A DNA stretch of 64,000 nucleotides, from positions 124,001 to 188,000 of the forward strand of contig CAVYYX010000006.1 of the NCBI GenBank assembly GCA_963772825.1, read 5' to 3'. The stretch comes from Desertimonas sp963772825. Lineage in GTDB: Bacteria > Actinomycetota > Acidimicrobiia > Acidimicrobiales > Ilumatobacteraceae. Below, piece after piece: positions 43,426 to 51,669 of this stretch. Made by a program: the position numbers and the translations under genes. Below the pieces are notes generated by a model, which made no database searches, was not told where the DNA came from, and saw only the letters and a list, made by a program, of their open reading frames with translations. How positions within the stretch are numbered: position 1 is the first letter of the stretch; each line of letters starts with the position of its first letter.

Positions 43426-44571
43426 GTGACATCGATCCACACTCTGATCGGCCGGCGCCGCACCACGATGCTGGTGCTGGCCACCGTCGCCGGACTGGTC
43501 CCGGCGGCCGGCCTCGCGGCGGCGACCACCGAGCCGCCGACCGACACCGCGCCGACAACGGAGGCCACCGGCACTTCGGCGGCGGCGGCCGAACCGGTCG
43601 ACCTCGACACGAACGGCGACGGTGTCGTCGTGTTCGGTGTCGCCACGCCTGGTCCACGCGACGACGGGGCCTACTACCAGGCGCTTGTCGACGGGATCAT
43701 CGCCCTCTCCGAGGAGAATGGCTTCGAGGAGCCGATCATCGTCGACAACATCGATCCGGCCCAGGCGGAGACCGAGCTGCGCAACCTCGCCCGCCAGAAC
43801 GTCGACGTGATCGCCGTCGGCGCCGGCGAGCTGTCCGACCCGCTGGCGGCGCTCACCGAGGAGTTCCCGGACATCTTCTGGTATTGCAACTGCGGCGCCG
43901 GGCTCGACGCTCCCGGCATCGCCCAAGCCGGTGACGACTCGTCGGAGATCAGCTACTCCGCGGGTTATGCGACGGGTCTGCTGCTCCAGGACACCGATTC
44001 GACATCGGTCGCCTTCCTCGGCTGCTGCGATCTCGACTTCGAGCGCGAGGCGTTCCTCGCCTTCGAGGCAGGCTTGCAGGCCGTCGACGAATCGTTCACG
44101 GTCGTCTACCTGCCGACCGGTGACTTCAACGATGTCGCCGGAGCGACAGAGGCGTTCAACCAGGCCGTCGCCGATGGTGCCGGCGCGGTGTACCCCTTCC
44201 TCGGCGGCTCCCACGAGGCGATCGTCGGGCTGGCCAACGAAGCCGGCATCATCACGATGTCGGCCGGCGCGTCCGATGCCTGCGAGCGTGAGGATCTCAC
44301 GTACGACATCGCCGTGCAGTTCGACGGTGGCGACTACGTCGCGGCGATCTTCGAGGCGATCCTCGCCGGTGAGCTCAGCGAAGGCGAGCGCTACGTGTTC
44401 CAGGTCGGTGAGTTCGAGAAGGTTGGCGCCAAGCTCTGCGACGCCACCCCCGAGCAGGAGGAAGCACTGCAGGCCGTCCGCGACCAGATCGCCGCCGGTG
44501 ACTTCGACGAGCTGTTCGGGGCGATCAAGGGGGAGGCCTATGGAGGAGGCGCACCTGTCACCACCGGATGA
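43426..44571 (+). CDS. BMP-family ABC transporter substrate-binding protein
   Basis: A 381-aa exported binding protein. The Sec signal peptide (RRRTTMLVLATVAGLVPAAG, cleavage near ALAAA at 32) has no lipobox Cys, unlike most BMP proteins. A Thr/Pro/Ala-rich spacer follows, then the binding domain: GVVVFGVATPGPRDDGAYYQ, RNLARQNVDVIAVGAGELSD, EEFPDIFWYCNCGAG, SAGYATGLLL and VYPFLGGSHEAIVGLANEAG. The Cys pairs in WYCNCG and LGCCDLD are unusual. The ligand could be a nucleoside, purine base or other heterocycle. It is the first gene of the second importer operon, directly behind a predicted FadR operator. Confidence 0.85.
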   Translation: MTSIHTLIGRRRTTMLVLATVAGLVPAAGLAAATTEPPTDTAPTTEATGTSAAAAEPVDLDTNGDGVVVFGVATPGPRDDGAYYQALVDGIIALSEENGFEEPIIVDNIDPAQAETELRNLARQNVDVIAVGAGELSDPLAALTEEFPDIFWYCNCGAGLDAPGIAQAGDDSSEISYSAGYATGLLLQDTDSTSVAFLGCCDLDFEREAFLAFEAGLQAVDESFTVVYLPTGDFNDVAGATEAFNQAVADGAGAVYPFLGGSHEAIVGLANEAGIITMSAGASDACEREDLTYDIAVQFDGGDYVAAIFEAILAGELSEGERYVFQVGEFEKVGAKLCDATPEQEEALQAVRDQIAAGDFDELFGAIKGEAYGGGAPVTTG

Positions 44572-46118
44572 CTGACGCGCCGCATCCCGCCGTCGCCATC
44601 CGCGGCGTCACCAAGCGCTACGGCGACATCGTGGCCTGCGACGGCGTCGACCTCGACCTCCACCGCGGCGAGGTGCACGGCATCCTCGGGGAGAACGGCG
44701 CCGGCAAATCGACGCTGATGCGGATCCTCATCGGCCTCGTGGAACCCGACGCCGGCGAGATCAAGATCGACGGCACGCCGCAGCGGATCACTGACCCGCA
44801 AACAGCGGCCGCCCTCGGCATCGGGATGGTCCACCAACACTTCAGTCTCGTCGACGAGTTGCGGGTCTGGGAGAACGTCGCCCTCGGTGAAGGCGGACGG
44901 CTCGACCGCCGGGCGGCCCGCAACCTCGTCGGCGAGGTCGGCGACCGTTACGGTCTGGGCCTCGACCCCGACGCTCTCGTCAGCGACCTCACCGCCGGGT
45001 TCCGCCAACGGGTCGAGATCGTCAAGTGCTTGCGCCGTGATCCGGACATCGTGATCTTCGACGAACCGACGTCCGTGCTCACCCCGCAGGAGTCCGACCA
45101 GCTGTTCGCCGTGCTGCGCGTCGCCGTGGCCGCCGAGCGCAAGGCGGTCGCCCTCGTCAGCCACAAACTCGACGAGATCCTCACGGCCACCGATGTCGTC
45201 ACGATCTTCCGACGTGGCCGGGTCGTCGGCGAACTGGCCACACGCGACGCCGACGCGCCGACGCTGGCCCAAGCGATGGTCGGGCGACCGGTATCGCTGC
45301 GCCACGAAGCGCTCGCCCTGGGACTCGTCGGGGAGGCGGAGGCGCCGACGTCGGCAGACGATCTGTCCGCCGATCGATCGCCGGCGCTGCGCGTCACGGA
45401 CGCCGTCGTCGCCCGCCACGGCCGGGCGGTGCTCGACCACCTGTCGCTCGACGTGCATGCCGGTGAGGTCGTCGGCGTGGCTGGAGTGGATGGCAATGGC
45501 CAGGCTGAGCTCGCCGACGTCCTCGCCAGCCTGCTCCCCCTCGACGCCGGCAGCGTCGAGGTCGATGGCCGAGCCGTGCCGACCGGGCGCGCCGGAAAGA
45601 TGGGCGACGCGGGGATCGGGCTGATCCCCGAGGATCGCCATGACGCCGGGTGCGTGCTCGCCCTCAGCGTCGCCGACAACCTGGCCCTCGGTGAGCTGGG
45701 TCGGGGGGCTGCCCTCTCACGCATCGATCGTGCCGCCCGGCGCCAGCGGGCGGTCGCCCTGATCGACGAGTTCGGTGTCGACTGCGCTGGCCCGGACGCC
45801 CCGTTCGCCTCGCTGTCGGGTGGCAACCAGCAGCGCGTCGTGCTCGCTCGTGAGTTGGCCGCCGAGCCGACGGTGCTCGTGGCTTCCCATCCGTGTCGGG
45901 GCCTCGACGTCGGGGCCATCGAGTTCATCGGCCAGCGACTGCGGTCCGCCGCCGACCGGGGAATCGCCGTGCTGCTGATCTCCAGTGAGCTGGAGGAGAT
46001 CCTCGCCCTCGCCGACCGGATCGTCGTGATCCACCGGGGACAGATCCGCGGCGAGATGACGAGGGCCGCTGCCGACGTCGAGCGGATCGGCCTGCTGATG
46101 GGCGGCGTGAGTGCATAA
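44568..46118 (+). CDS. ABC transporter ATP-binding protein, BMP/nucleoside type (duplicated ATPase)
   Basis: A 516-aa double ATPase. First half: Walker A GENGAGKST near residue 45, signature-like LTAGFRQRVE and Walker B IVIFDEPTSV. Second half: GVDGNGQAE instead of a Walker A Lys motif, signature SGGNQQRV and VASHPCRGLDVGA. The second nucleotide site is therefore degenerate, as in related importers. It overlaps the binding-protein stop by 4 nt and the permease start by 8 nt. Its architecture is the same as the ATPase at 19390 but the sequence is clearly diverged, so the two importers are not recent duplicates. Confidence 0.92.
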   Translation: MTDAPHPAVAIRGVTKRYGDIVACDGVDLDLHRGEVHGILGENGAGKSTLMRILIGLVEPDAGEIKIDGTPQRITDPQTAAALGIGMVHQHFSLVDELRVWENVALGEGGRLDRRAARNLVGEVGDRYGLGLDPDALVSDLTAGFRQRVEIVKCLRRDPDIVIFDEPTSVLTPQESDQLFAVLRVAVAAERKAVALVSHKLDEILTATDVVTIFRRGRVVGELATRDADAPTLAQAMVGRPVSLRHEALALGLVGEAEAPTSADDLSADRSPALRVTDAVVARHGRAVLDHLSLDVHAGEVVGVAGVDGNGQAELADVLASLLPLDAGSVEVDGRAVPTGRAGKMGDAGIGLIPEDRHDAGCVLALSVADNLALGELGRGAALSRIDRAARRQRAVALIDEFGVDCAGPDAPFASLSGGNQQRVVLARELAAEPTVLVASHPCRGLDVGAIEFIGQRLRSAADRGIAVLLISSELEEILALADRIVVIHRGQIRGEMTRAAADVERIGLLMGGVSA

Positions 46119-47205
46119 GGGCGGGCGCACGGTCCTGCTGTACACGGCATCGATCGCCGGCGCCCTGGCGCTGTCGGCGCTCCTCGTAGCGGCGACGGGA
46201 GGATCGGCACGGGCGGTGTGGTCGGCGCTGCTCGACGGGAGCATCCGCTCGCCCGGCGCCTGGGGGCTGACGCTCACGACGATGGCGCCGCTGTTGATCG
46301 TCGCCGTCGGCGCGATCGTGGCCACCCGCGCCGGACTGATCAACATCGGCCAAGAGGGGCAGTTGCTGATCGGGGCCTGCCTTGCCGCCTATGTCGCCGT
46401 GCGACTGCCGGGTCCCGGGCCGATCGTCCTCGGCGCCGCGATGCTCGCCGCGGCGATCGGAGGCGGTGCGTGGGCCGGCATCGCCGCCCTCCTCAAGGTC
46501 TGGCGCAACGTGCCCGAGGTGCTCACCACGCTGCTGTTGACGTTCATCGCCTTCCCGCTGCTGACGTTCGGCTTGCGCCAGACGTGGTTGCTCGGTGATC
46601 GGGCCGACCGCACCCGCCACATCAACTCGGGTGAGCAGATCCCCTTCGACACTCGACTGCCCAACCTCGATCCGTTCGGCAACCGCATCGACTCCGCCGT
46701 CGTCATCGCCCTCGCAGGTGCCGCGGTCGTCGCTTACCTCGTCGCCAAGACGCGCCTTGGCGCCCGCATCGACGTCCTCGGTCTCAACCCGCGGGCTGCC
46801 CAGCGCTTCGGCGTGCCGCGCGGACCGCTGACCGCCGCCGTGCTCGTCGCCTCGGGGTGCTTCGCCGGAGTCGCCGGCGCCGTGCTGTTGACGGGTGGGG
46901 CGTCAGGCGACCGGTTGTCCGTCGGCTATTCCGGGAACTTTGGCTGGGATGGCTTGCTCGTCGCCCTCGTCGCCCGCAACCGCGTCCTCGTGGCGATCCC
47001 CACGGCGTTCGTCTTCGCCGCCCTGCGCACCGGGTCGAGCTTCCTCGCCGCCACCGGGGTCGACCGGCGGATGACCGACGTCGTGCAGGCGCTGCTCGTG
47101 CTCGCCCTGCTGCTTCCCCCGGCGATCGAACACGCCGGGACATTCCGCACGGCGCGGCGACAGGTCAGCGCGCTTGAACCGAGCCTCGCCGGGAGCTCGG
47201 TGTGA
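46111..47205 (+). CDS. ABC transporter permease, BMP/nucleoside type
   Basis: A 364-aa integral membrane protein with about nine spans. Family blocks are TMAPLLIVAVGAIVATRAGLINIGQEGQLLIG (membrane-embedded hallmark, residues 55-90), KVWRNVPEVLTTLLLTFIAF (coupling loop) and VLGLNPRAAQRFGVPRG. It forms the translocation pore with the next gene product. The GTG start at 46111 overlaps the ATPase stop; the next gene begins in its stop (GTGA). Reading is unbroken, unlike the partner permease. Confidence 0.9.
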   Translation: MHKGGRTVLLYTASIAGALALSALLVAATGGSARAVWSALLDGSIRSPGAWGLTLTTMAPLLIVAVGAIVATRAGLINIGQEGQLLIGACLAAYVAVRLPGPGPIVLGAAMLAAAIGGGAWAGIAALLKVWRNVPEVLTTLLLTFIAFPLLTFGLRQTWLLGDRADRTRHINSGEQIPFDTRLPNLDPFGNRIDSAVVIALAGAAVVAYLVAKTRLGARIDVLGLNPRAAQRFGVPRGPLTAAVLVASGCFAGVAGAVLLTGGASGDRLSVGYSGNFGWDGLLVALVARNRVLVAIPTAFVFAALRTGSSFLAATGVDRRMTDVVQALLVLALLLPPAIEHAGTFRTARRQVSALEPSLAGSSV

Positions 47206-48132
47206 TGGGTGCCCTCGGCGATGTCTTCGGCGCTGATGCCCTCTACATCAGCGCCTTCCAGCTGTCCGTCGTGTTCCTGTTCGCAGCGACCGGGGAGTGG
47301 GTGGCGGAGCGGGCCGGGACGTTGAACATCTCCATCGAGGGGATGTTGCTCGCCGGTGCCTTCGGCGCCGCCCTCGGGAGTTACTGGGTGGCGTGGGGTG
47401 GCGTCGCCGGCGTGCTCGTGGGCTGCGCCGCGGGCTGTCGCCGTGGCCTTCGCCCAGGCCAATCTCAGTCACCGCCTCACGGCCAACCAGTTCGTCGTCG
47501 GGCTCGCCCTCAACGTCCTGGTCCTCGGGCTCACCGCATATCTCGACACGGTCATCGACCTGCCGCGGACGAGGGCACCGGTGTGGCGCATCCCGGTACT
47601 CGCCGAGCTGCCGCTCCTCGGCGGGGCGCTGTTCGCCAGACCATGGCCCGGCTACCTCGTCTACGTCCTCGTGCCCGCCTTGTGGTGGCTCGTCTACCGG
47701 ACCCGCTGGGGGCTCGAAGTGCGAGCTGTCGGCGAGCGACCGGAGGCCGTCGACGTGTCGGGCATCGACGTCAACGCGCGGCGCCGCCAAGCCGTCTACC
47801 TCTGCGGGCTGACCTCCGGGTTCGGCGGGGCGTTCCTCGTGCTCGGCCAGGTCAACCAGTTCCAGCCGAACATCGTCAACGGCCGCGGGTTCATCGCCAT
47901 CGCCGCCGTGATCTTCGGCGGCTGGACGCTGCGCGGTACGGTCGTCGGCTGCATCCTGTTCGGGTTCGTCGAGGCGCTGACGATCGCGATTCCCGTGCAA
48001 GGCTACGAGATCGACCCATTGATCCTCGACGCCGCGCCCTACGTCGTCGCCCTCGCCGTGATGCTGTTGTTCGCCACACGCGTCCGCCAGCCTCGGGCCC
48101 TCGCCCAACCGTTCGTTCGAGGGCTGACGTGA
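47202..48132 (+). CDS. ABC transporter permease 2, BMP/nucleoside type (frame broken near 47433)
   Basis: About 309 aa after repair. The N-terminal frame holds FQLSVVFLFAATGEWVAERA and GTLNISIEGMLLAGAFGAAL, the permease hallmark. One extra G at 47432-47434 breaks it; the next frame continues VAVAFAQANLSHRLTANQFV, GEVRAVGE-like segments (LEVRAVGERPEAVDVSGIDV) and GRGFIAIAAVIFGGW. GTG 47202 or ATG 47205 is the start, overlapping the previous stop. It completes the importer (binding protein, ATPase, two permeases). Its stop overlaps the start of the aldo/keto reductase gene, so that enzyme is co-transcribed. Confidence 0.82.
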
Positions 48133-49145
48133 CCGTGCAATACCGCACCCTCGGGAACACTGGCGTGCAGGTCAGCCGCTTCGGGCTCGGCACGATGGTC
48201 CTCGGTGTGTGGGGCAACCGCGACCTCGCCGAGTGCGCCCGGATCATCCAGCGCGCGATCGACGCCGGGATCAACCTCATCGACACCGCCGACGTCTACG
48301 GCGCCGGGGAGAACGAGCTGATCGTCGGGCGGGCGATCGCCGGGCGGCGCGACGACATCCTGCTGGCCACCAAGTTCCACGGGGCGATGGGTGACGACGT
48401 CAACCGCCAGGGCAACTCGCGACGCTGGGTGATGCGGGCCATCGACGAGAGCCTGCGCCGCCTCGACGTCGACCACGTCGACCTCTACCAGATCCATCGG
48501 CCCGATCCGGCGACGCCCATCGAGGAGACCGTCGGGGCCCTCGACGACCTGGTCCGGGCCGGCAAGATCCGCTACTGGGGTACGTCGACGTTCCCGGCCG
48601 CCGAGATCGTCGAGGCGCGATGGGCGGCGGCCCGGCGCAGCGCCACCGGGCCGCACACCGAGCAGCCGCCGTACTCGATCCTCTGCCGGCACATCGAGCG
48701 CGAGGTCCTGCCGGTGTGTCAGCGCCACGGCATCGGGGTGCTCACGTGGAGCCCGCTGTCGGGTGGCTGGCTCACGGGCAAGTATCGAGCGGCGGGCGAC
48801 GCCCCAGAGGGCTCCCGAGCAGCGACCAACCCTGAGCACTTCGATGGCGACAACCACGCCAAGGCAGCCGCCGTCGACCGCCTGCGCTCGGTCGCCGAGC
48901 AGGCCGGCCTGCCACTGGCCCACCTGGCCCTGGCGTGGGCCGCCGAGCATCCGGTGGTCTCGTCGGTACTCATCGGACCACGCACCGACGAGCAGCTCAT
49001 CGACCTGCTCGAGGCGATCGACGTGAAGCTCGACACCGACACGCTCGACGCCATCGACGAGATCGTCGCCCCGGGCACCAACCTCAACCCCGCCGACGCC
49101 GGCTGGACACCCCCGGGCCTCGACCCGATCGCCCGCCGCCGCTGA
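48129..49145 (+). CDS. Aldo/keto reductase
   Basis: A 338-aa NADPH-dependent TIM-barrel oxidoreductase of the AKR superfamily. The catalytic tetrad is present: Asp and Tyr in LIDTADVYGAGENE (near residues 48-55), Lys in LLATKFHG (near 79) and His in VDLYQIHRPDP (near 121). The cofactor segment SSVLIGPRTDEQLIDLLEA lies near 280. It is closest to the YghZ/Kv-beta-like AKR group that reduces aldehydes. It is translationally coupled (GTGA) to the importer permease, suggesting that an aldehyde or ketone arises from the imported compound; that link is inference. A hairpin-containing repeat follows the stop. Confidence 0.9.
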   Translation: MTVQYRTLGNTGVQVSRFGLGTMVLGVWGNRDLAECARIIQRAIDAGINLIDTADVYGAGENELIVGRAIAGRRDDILLATKFHGAMGDDVNRQGNSRRWVMRAIDESLRRLDVDHVDLYQIHRPDPATPIEETVGALDDLVRAGKIRYWGTSTFPAAEIVEARWAAARRSATGPHTEQPPYSILCRHIEREVLPVCQRHGIGVLTWSPLSGGWLTGKYRAAGDAPEGSRAATNPEHFDGDNHAKAAAVDRLRSVAEQAGLPLAHLALAWAAEHPVVSSVLIGPRTDEQLIDLLEAIDVKLDTDTLDAIDEIVAPGTNLNPADAGWTPPGLDPIARRR

Positions 49146-49197
49146 AACCCAGATCGATGGGTGCTACCGACGTCGCTGGGCGGCGGCCGTCGTGTCG

Positions 49198-49252
49198 TCG
49201 GCATGGTTGGCGCCACCAACGTCGCCAACCCGACCAAAGAGTTCAAGTCAGC
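49198..49252 (+). repeat. Solo copy of the cassette terminal repeat
   Basis: GGCATGGTTGGCGCCACCAA followed by CGTCGCCAACC and, 18 nt after CCAACGTCG, AAAGAGT. The same order and spacing occur in the two terminal repeats at 26893 and 27970. Here the sequence can also form a stem GGTTGGCG/CGCCAACC (49205-49230). It lies between the convergent AKR and amidohydrolase genes and covers the latter's stop codon (49248-49250). Confidence 0.65.
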
Positions 49253-50645
49253 GCACGGGCCAGGCGGGGCGCGGGTCGAGGCCGGCGGCGCGGAGCAGGC
49301 GTTGGCTCGCCTCCCGGGCTTCGTCGCGGATGGAGTCGACATCGACCGTCAGGCAGCGCCGATCCTCGACGACGACCCTGCCGCTAGCGACGACGTCGCT
49401 GACGGACGGCCCTGCACCCCAGATCAGCCCGAGCACCGGATCCGCACTCGGCGGCGTCCACGCCGGTCCGGTCGTGTCGACGACGACGACATCGGCGCGC
49501 TTACCGACCTCCAACGAGCCGAGCTCTGCGCCCAAACCGATCGCCTCCGCACCGGCGATCGTGGCCAGCTCGAGGGCGAGGTGGGCACCGAAGCGATCGA
49601 GCGCTGCTCCGCCGTCGCGGGCGAGCCCGACGGACAGGGCGGCGGCCCGCAGCACGTCGACGGCGTCGCCGGCGTTCTCGGCGTCGCAGCCGATCGCCAA
49701 CCGCCCGCCGCGTTCGAGGAACGCTCCGTGGCGCCCGGCCCTGGATCCTCCCTGGCCGAGGCGCAGGTACGCCCACGGGCACGAGGCCAGCGCCGTGCGG
49801 GTGCGCACGAGGATGTCCAGCTCTGCATCGGCGAGATGCACGCCGTGGGCGATCAGCACATGGCGGCCGAGAGTCCCGAGACCATCGAGATGCTCGACCG
49901 GGCGGCGACCGGTGCGGTCGAGGTAGGCCGCGGCATCGGCCGCGGTGGGAGAGAGGTGGAACGTCAGCGTGGTACCGGCTTCTGCCGCCATTCGGCTCGC
50001 CGCCACGACGAGCTCGTCGGACATCAGGTCGTGCCCGACGAGCGTCACCCACCCGCGGACCCGCGGGTGGCCCGACGCCAGGTCGAGCACGTTGCGCTGC
50101 CGGTCGAGGACGGCGACGACGTCGCCGGCGAACGGCAGTCCAACGCTGTCCGATCCCCAGCTGCCGAGCGTGCCACCGACACCGACCCGGTCGTAGGCGG
50201 CGAGGACGCGTTCCGGGTGTCCGACCGTCCCCGCCTCGACGGTGAACGTCACACCCTTGGTGACGGCGTCGACGAGCCCAAGCGTCGCCGACAGCTCCTC
50301 GTCGTCCGGCGTGTGGGCGGCGTGCAGCGGCACCGCCCAGTCGAAGATCGCCTCGTGCGACGAGACCGAGTCGGGGATCGTCGAACGGGCCAGCCGGTCG
50401 CCGGTGAGGTGCTGATGGGCGTTGACGAAGCCGGGCAGGACCAGCCGGTCGGCGCCGCCGAGCCGGTGCGCCGGTCGCCAGCGCCGCTCCAACTCGACGA
50501 CCGGGCCGACGTCGACGATGCGCCCGTCGCGTACTGCCACGGCGCCGTCGCGGAACATCGTGCGCGCCGCATCCATCGTCAACACCCACTCCCCCGCCAC
50601 CAGCAGATCGACGGCCGCTGAGTCCACCTCGGTCGCCGCGGGCAT
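49248..50645 (-). CDS. Amidohydrolase, ATZ/TRZ-type deaminase-like
   Basis: A 465-aa amidohydrolase-superfamily enzyme. The N-terminal beta-sandwich includes LLVAGEWVLTMD. Metal ligands are GFVNAHQHLTGD (HxH near residue 72), the His in LTFHLSPTAAD (near 215), the His in LIAHGVHLADAE (near 250) and the Asp in AIGCDAENAGD (near 305). The C-terminal GSLEVGKRADVVVVD closes the sandwich. The usual Glu three residues after the third His is not at that place (HLSPT), so proton transfer may differ. Relatives deaminate guanine, 8-oxoguanine, cytosine or triazines. Start ATG 50645; it is divergent from a Rieske gene, with a predicted FadR operator between them. Confidence 0.85.
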   Translation of the reverse strand: MPAATEVDSAAVDLLVAGEWVLTMDAARTMFRDGAVAVRDGRIVDVGPVVELERRWRPAHRLGGADRLVLPGFVNAHQHLTGDRLARSTIPDSVSSHEAIFDWAVPLHAAHTPDDEELSATLGLVDAVTKGVTFTVEAGTVGHPERVLAAYDRVGVGGTLGSWGSDSVGLPFAGDVVAVLDRQRNVLDLASGHPRVRGWVTLVGHDLMSDELVVAASRMAAEAGTTLTFHLSPTAADAAAYLDRTGRRPVEHLDGLGTLGRHVLIAHGVHLADAELDILVRTRTALASCPWAYLRLGQGGSRAGRHGAFLERGGRLAIGCDAENAGDAVDVLRAAALSVGLARDGGAALDRFGAHLALELATIAGAEAIGLGAELGSLEVGKRADVVVVDTTGPAWTPPSADPVLGLIWGAGPSVSDVVASGRVVVEDRRCLTVDVDSIRDEAREASQRLLRAAGLDPRPAWPVR

Positions 50646-50651
50646 CTCGGT

Positions 50652-50664
50652 ATGGTAGGACCAA
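50652..50664. promoter_or_regulatory. Predicted FadR-type operator (site 3)
   Basis: ATGGTAGGACCAA matches the palindrome at 43383 in 10 of 13 positions and keeps the TGGT...ACCA frame. An additional half-site, AGACCAT, follows at 50666. It lies in the 46-bp gap between the divergent amidohydrolase (start 50645) and Rieske oxygenase (start 50692), so it could control both genes. Confidence 0.45.
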
Positions 50665-50691
50665 CAGACCATTCGGGAGGGAGTGCCAGCA

Positions 50692-51669
50692 GTGCTCGTC
50701 GAGGCACCGGCGTTGCGCCGGTACTGGTACGTCGTGGCGGAGGCCGGCGACATCGAGTCCAGGCCGCAGGCGGTTCGTCTGCTCGGAGACGACATCGTCA
50801 TCTGGCGGGGGCCGGGCGCGATGCTGATCGCCGCACCCGACCGGTGTCCCCATCGTGAAGCGCCGCTGTCAGAGGGTCACGTTGTCGATGGCTGCCTGGA
50901 GTGCTGCTACCACGGCTGGACGTTCGGCGCCGAAGGTCGCTGCGTGCGCGTGCCGTCGGCCGCGGAAGGCGTTCCGATCCCGCCGCGCAGCAACCTCAGC
51001 ACGATCCATGTCGTCGAGCGCTATGGGCTGGTCTGGGTGTGTCTCGACGAGCCGGTCGCCGGGATCCCCGAGATCGCCGCAGAGCACGATGCCACCTACC
51101 GCCGGATCAACACCGGCGTCGAGACCTGGCGTACGTCGGCGACGCGGATGACCGACAACTTCATGGACATCTCGCACTTCCCGTACGTCCATGTGGGCAC
51201 GTTCGGGATCCCCGACAACACGCTCGTCCCGAAGATCTCGATGGAGCAACTCGACGACCACTTCTGCGGCTACCGCTACGAGGCCGAAGTGAGCAACGAG
51301 GCGGGCGCGACGTCGTCCGGCCTCGCCGCCAAGGTGATCACGCGCACGATGACGACGGGCTTCAACCTGCCGTTCACCGTGCGCAGCACGATCCGCTACG
51401 AGACCGGGCTCGACCACCTCATCTTGCTGTGCTCGACCCCGATCGACGACGTGACGTCGTACTTCACGTTCGTCGTCTGGCGCAACGACGATTTCGCCGT
51501 CCCGGCCGAGGAGGTCATCGCCTTCGACCGGGCGATCGGCGCCGAGGACAAGACGATGCTCGAACGGATCGGCGGCGTCCTGCCGATCGACCAGACGGCG
51601 ACGGTCAGCGTGCAAGCCGACAAGCCGTCGGTGGAGTGGCGCCGCCAACTCGCCACGCTGCTCTCCTGA
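50692..51669 (+). CDS. Rieske (2Fe-2S) oxygenase alpha subunit, phthalate dioxygenase/O- or N-demethylase type
   Basis: About 325 aa. Rieske ligands are CPHRE (near residue 45) and CCYHGW (near 65). The mononuclear iron site is in DNFMDISHFPYVHVG, with the DxxHxxxxH arrangement typical of single-component-alpha oxygenases such as phthalate dioxygenase and vanillate demethylase. It is shorter than the oxygenase at 42194 and from a different subgroup. GTG 50692 is preferred because GGGAGGGA lies 8 nt upstream; GTG 50683 is too close to that site. A reductase is not encoded nearby. N- or O-demethylation or ring hydroxylation of the imported compound is possible. Confidence 0.87.
   Translation: MLVEAPALRRYWYVVAEAGDIESRPQAVRLLGDDIVIWRGPGAMLIAAPDRCPHREAPLSEGHVVDGCLECCYHGWTFGAEGRCVRVPSAAEGVPIPPRSNLSTIHVVERYGLVWVCLDEPVAGIPEIAAEHDATYRRINTGVETWRTSATRMTDNFMDISHFPYVHVGTFGIPDNTLVPKISMEQLDDHFCGYRYEAEVSNEAGATSSGLAAKVITRTMTTGFNLPFTVRSTIRYETGLDHLILLCSTPIDDVTSYFTFVVWRNDDFAVPAEEVIAFDRAIGAEDKTMLERIGGVLPIDQTATVSVQADKPSVEWRRQLATLLS

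Noticed and set aside
42194..51669. Assignment of the two Rieske enzymes as methylxanthine N-demethylases (NdmA/NdmB).
   Set aside because: The context is suggestive, but no Ndm reductase is present and the sequences show no specific signature; the substrate remains open.
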